Source of the DNA: Ruminococcaceae bacterium UBA5905
GTDB taxonomy: Bacteria > Bacillota > Clostridia > Oscillospirales > Acutalibacteraceae
DNA length: 6,786 bases
Assembly: GCA_002431285.1 (NCBI GenBank)
Contig: DJEF01000005.1
Location: 6,527-13,312 of the forward strand
Reading direction: 5' to 3'
Part shown: piece after piece, positions 6,274 to 6,786 of the stretch
Position numbering within the stretch: the stretch's first letter is position 1
How the letters are laid out: each line of letters begins with the position of its first letter
Notes under the pieces: model-generated
Told to the model about the DNA's origin: nothing
What the model saw: the letters and a program-made list of their open reading frames with translations, nothing else
The model's database searches: none
Made by a program: the position numbers and the translations under genes

Positions 6274-6302
6274 AGTCCGGACGAGGGAATTTCGTCCGGA
6301 CT
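6274..6302 (+). terminator. Strong dyad: terminator of the upstream operon or operator
   Basis: AGTCCGGACGA (6274-6284) pairs perfectly with TCGTCCGGACT (6292-6302) around the 7-base loop GGGAATT and is followed by GTTTTCCTT. As RNA read from upstream, this is an 11-pair GC-rich hairpin with a short T-run, a fair intrinsic terminator 75 bases after the 5179 gene's stop. As DNA, each arm contains the palindrome GTCCGGAC (6275-6282 and 6294-6301), and the pair sits just after the -10 of the promoter, where a repressor would act. Both roles are possible together. Confidence 0.5.
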
Positions 6303-6329
6303 GTTTTCCTTACACAAATTATTACAGAT

Positions 6330-6334
6330 GGAGG
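6330..6334 (+). promoter_or_regulatory. Ribosome binding site of the DUF6110 gene
   Basis: GGAGG lies 8 bases before the ATG at 6343 and decides that start. The same frame is open back to an ATG at 6199, but those 48 extra codons would run through the promoter and the dyad. Confidence 0.8.
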
Positions 6335-6342
6335 TCATCGCG

Positions 6343-6624
6343 ATGAAATGCGGATGGGGAAAATTCGGTTTGTTTGTAGGCGGCGTACTGTTCGGTACGG
6401 CGGGGCTGAAAATTCTCAGCAGCCGGGAGGCGAAAAAGGTCTATACCTACACCACCGCTGCCGCGCTGCGGGCTAAGGATGATGTGATGACGACCGTTAC
6501 CACTATACGGGAGCACGCCGGTGATATTCTGGCCGATGCCAAAGAGCTGAACGAGCAGCGGGCGGAGGCGGCCGCCGCCGAGACCGTTGAGGATACAGCC
6601 GCTGAGGATGTAACCGCCGAATAA
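6343..6624 (+). CDS. Small DUF6110-type membrane protein
   Basis: 93 residues. After the short start MKCGWGK comes a glycine-rich hydrophobic span at about 8-25 (FGLFVGGVLFGTAGLKIL), then SSREAKKVYTYTTAAALRAKDDVM and a helical, acidic, alanine-rich tail (residues 57-93). The N-terminal pattern and length match the DUF6110 family as I recall it. These proteins have no established function and are repeatedly found next to heavy-metal P-type ATPases in Clostridia. The protein probably crosses the membrane once, with the charged helix on one side. It is followed by a hairpin and then the ATPase start, and shares the same promoter, so a role as accessory or regulator of the transporter is a reasonable inference. 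Family membership rests on recognition, not a search. Confidence 0.75.
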   Translation: MKCGWGKFGLFVGGVLFGTAGLKILSSREAKKVYTYTTAAALRAKDDVMTTVTTIREHAGDILADAKELNEQRAEAAAAETVEDTAAEDVTAE

Positions 6625-6634
6625 AGGTTCCTGT

Positions 6635-6666
6635 AAGGCTGTCCCGGTATCGCCGGCGACAGCCTT
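6635..6666 (+). terminator. Terminator-like hairpin between the DUF6110 gene and the ATPase
   Basis: AAGGCTGTC (6635-6643) pairs with GACAGCCTT (6658-6666). Inside it CCGG pairs with CCGG around TATCG, with one bulged C. The stem is 13 pairs in total and is followed by TCTCTTT. It starts 10 bases after the DUF6110 stop and ends just before the ATPase ribosome binding site GGGAGGA (6674-6680). The interrupted T-run suggests partial termination, lowering ATPase output relative to the small protein. Confidence 0.5.
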
Positions 6667-6688
6667 TCTCTTTGGGAGGAAACAGACC

Positions 6689-6786
6689 ATGAAATGTGAA
6701 ATCTTACATGAAAGCCGGGGCCGGATGCGGGTGCATGTCTGCGCTGTGCGGATGACGCTCCACCGTGCCGATGTGCTGGAAGCTTA
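6689..6786 (+). CDS. N-terminus of a probable heavy-metal P-type ATPase (cut by window end)
   Basis: Only 32 codons are present: MKCEILHESRGRMRVHV, then CAVRMTLHRADVLEA. The pattern ILHE..GR.RV.., followed by a helix beginning RMTL..AD.LE, resembles the degenerate HMA-like ferredoxin-fold domain at the N-terminus of some P1B-type ATPases, which pump transition-metal ions across the membrane. The CxxC metal site of ordinary HMA domains is absent in the visible part. Support comes from the ribosome binding site GGGAGGA 8 bases upstream and from the DUF6110 neighbour. The P-type signature (DKTGT) and the metal-selecting CPC-like motif would lie beyond the window, so the metal cannot be stated. 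Its first three residues, MKC, match those of the DUF6110 protein. Confidence 0.6.
   Translation, partial: MKCEILHESRGRMRVHVCAVRMTLHRADVLEA

Noticed and set aside
6199..6342. In-frame 48-codon extension of the DUF6110 gene from the ATG at 6199
   Set aside because: It would translate through the promoter and dyad. The ATG at 6343 has GGAGG at the right distance and gives the family's usual N-terminus.
6780..6785. HindIII site AAGCTT at the right edge
   Set aside because: A six-base site at a window edge is likely chance; nothing else suggests a cloning junction.

Overview
The window reads as chromosomal DNA of a GC-rich anaerobic Firmicute, most plausibly class Clostridia, order Oscillospirales (inference). 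Three things support this. The gene order rbfA - DHH phosphoesterase - truB - ribF is the classic Firmicute translation-factor cluster. A small DUF6110-type membrane protein sits next to a P-type ATPase, a pairing typical of gut Clostridia. Codon use is GC-rich, but ribosome binding sites are strong and Firmicute-like (AAAGGGGG, GGAGG). All genes lie on the + strand.

Layout. Positions 1-265 hold no gene but are rich in long inverted repeats that can fold into a structured leader or small RNA ahead of rbfA. Positions 266-6198 are a tight block of six genes: rbfA (ribosome maturation, 266-628), an NrnA-like nanoRNase/pAp phosphatase (618-1589), truB (tRNA pseudouridine-55 synthase, 1650-2528), a RibF FAD synthetase fused in frame to a HAD phosphatase (2553-4166), a membrane-anchored phosphodiester glycosidase (4191-5174), and a membrane-anchored protein of unknown function (5179-6198). 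Gaps run from an 11-base overlap to 60 bases, so they probably form one operon. A hairpin between nrnA and truB may attenuate it. After a 144-base gap with a good promoter and a strong dyad, a second unit begins: a DUF6110-type membrane protein (6343-6624), a hairpin, and the first 32 codons of a probable heavy-metal P-type ATPase cut by the window end (6689-6786).

How the genes work together. RbfA and TruB act on rRNA/ribosome and tRNA maturation, and NrnA clears the short RNAs and pAp left by RNA decay. RibF makes FMN and FAD. The last two genes of the operon code for extracytoplasmic proteins and appear to be lineage-specific additions. The second unit probably serves metal homeostasis.

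The most unusual protein is the RibF-HAD fusion, which places a phosphatase on the enzyme that makes FMN and FAD. The most unusual non-coding regions are the structured stretch before rbfA and the twin palindrome over the start of the metal-transport unit. No mobile element, CRISPR array, tRNA or rRNA was found.
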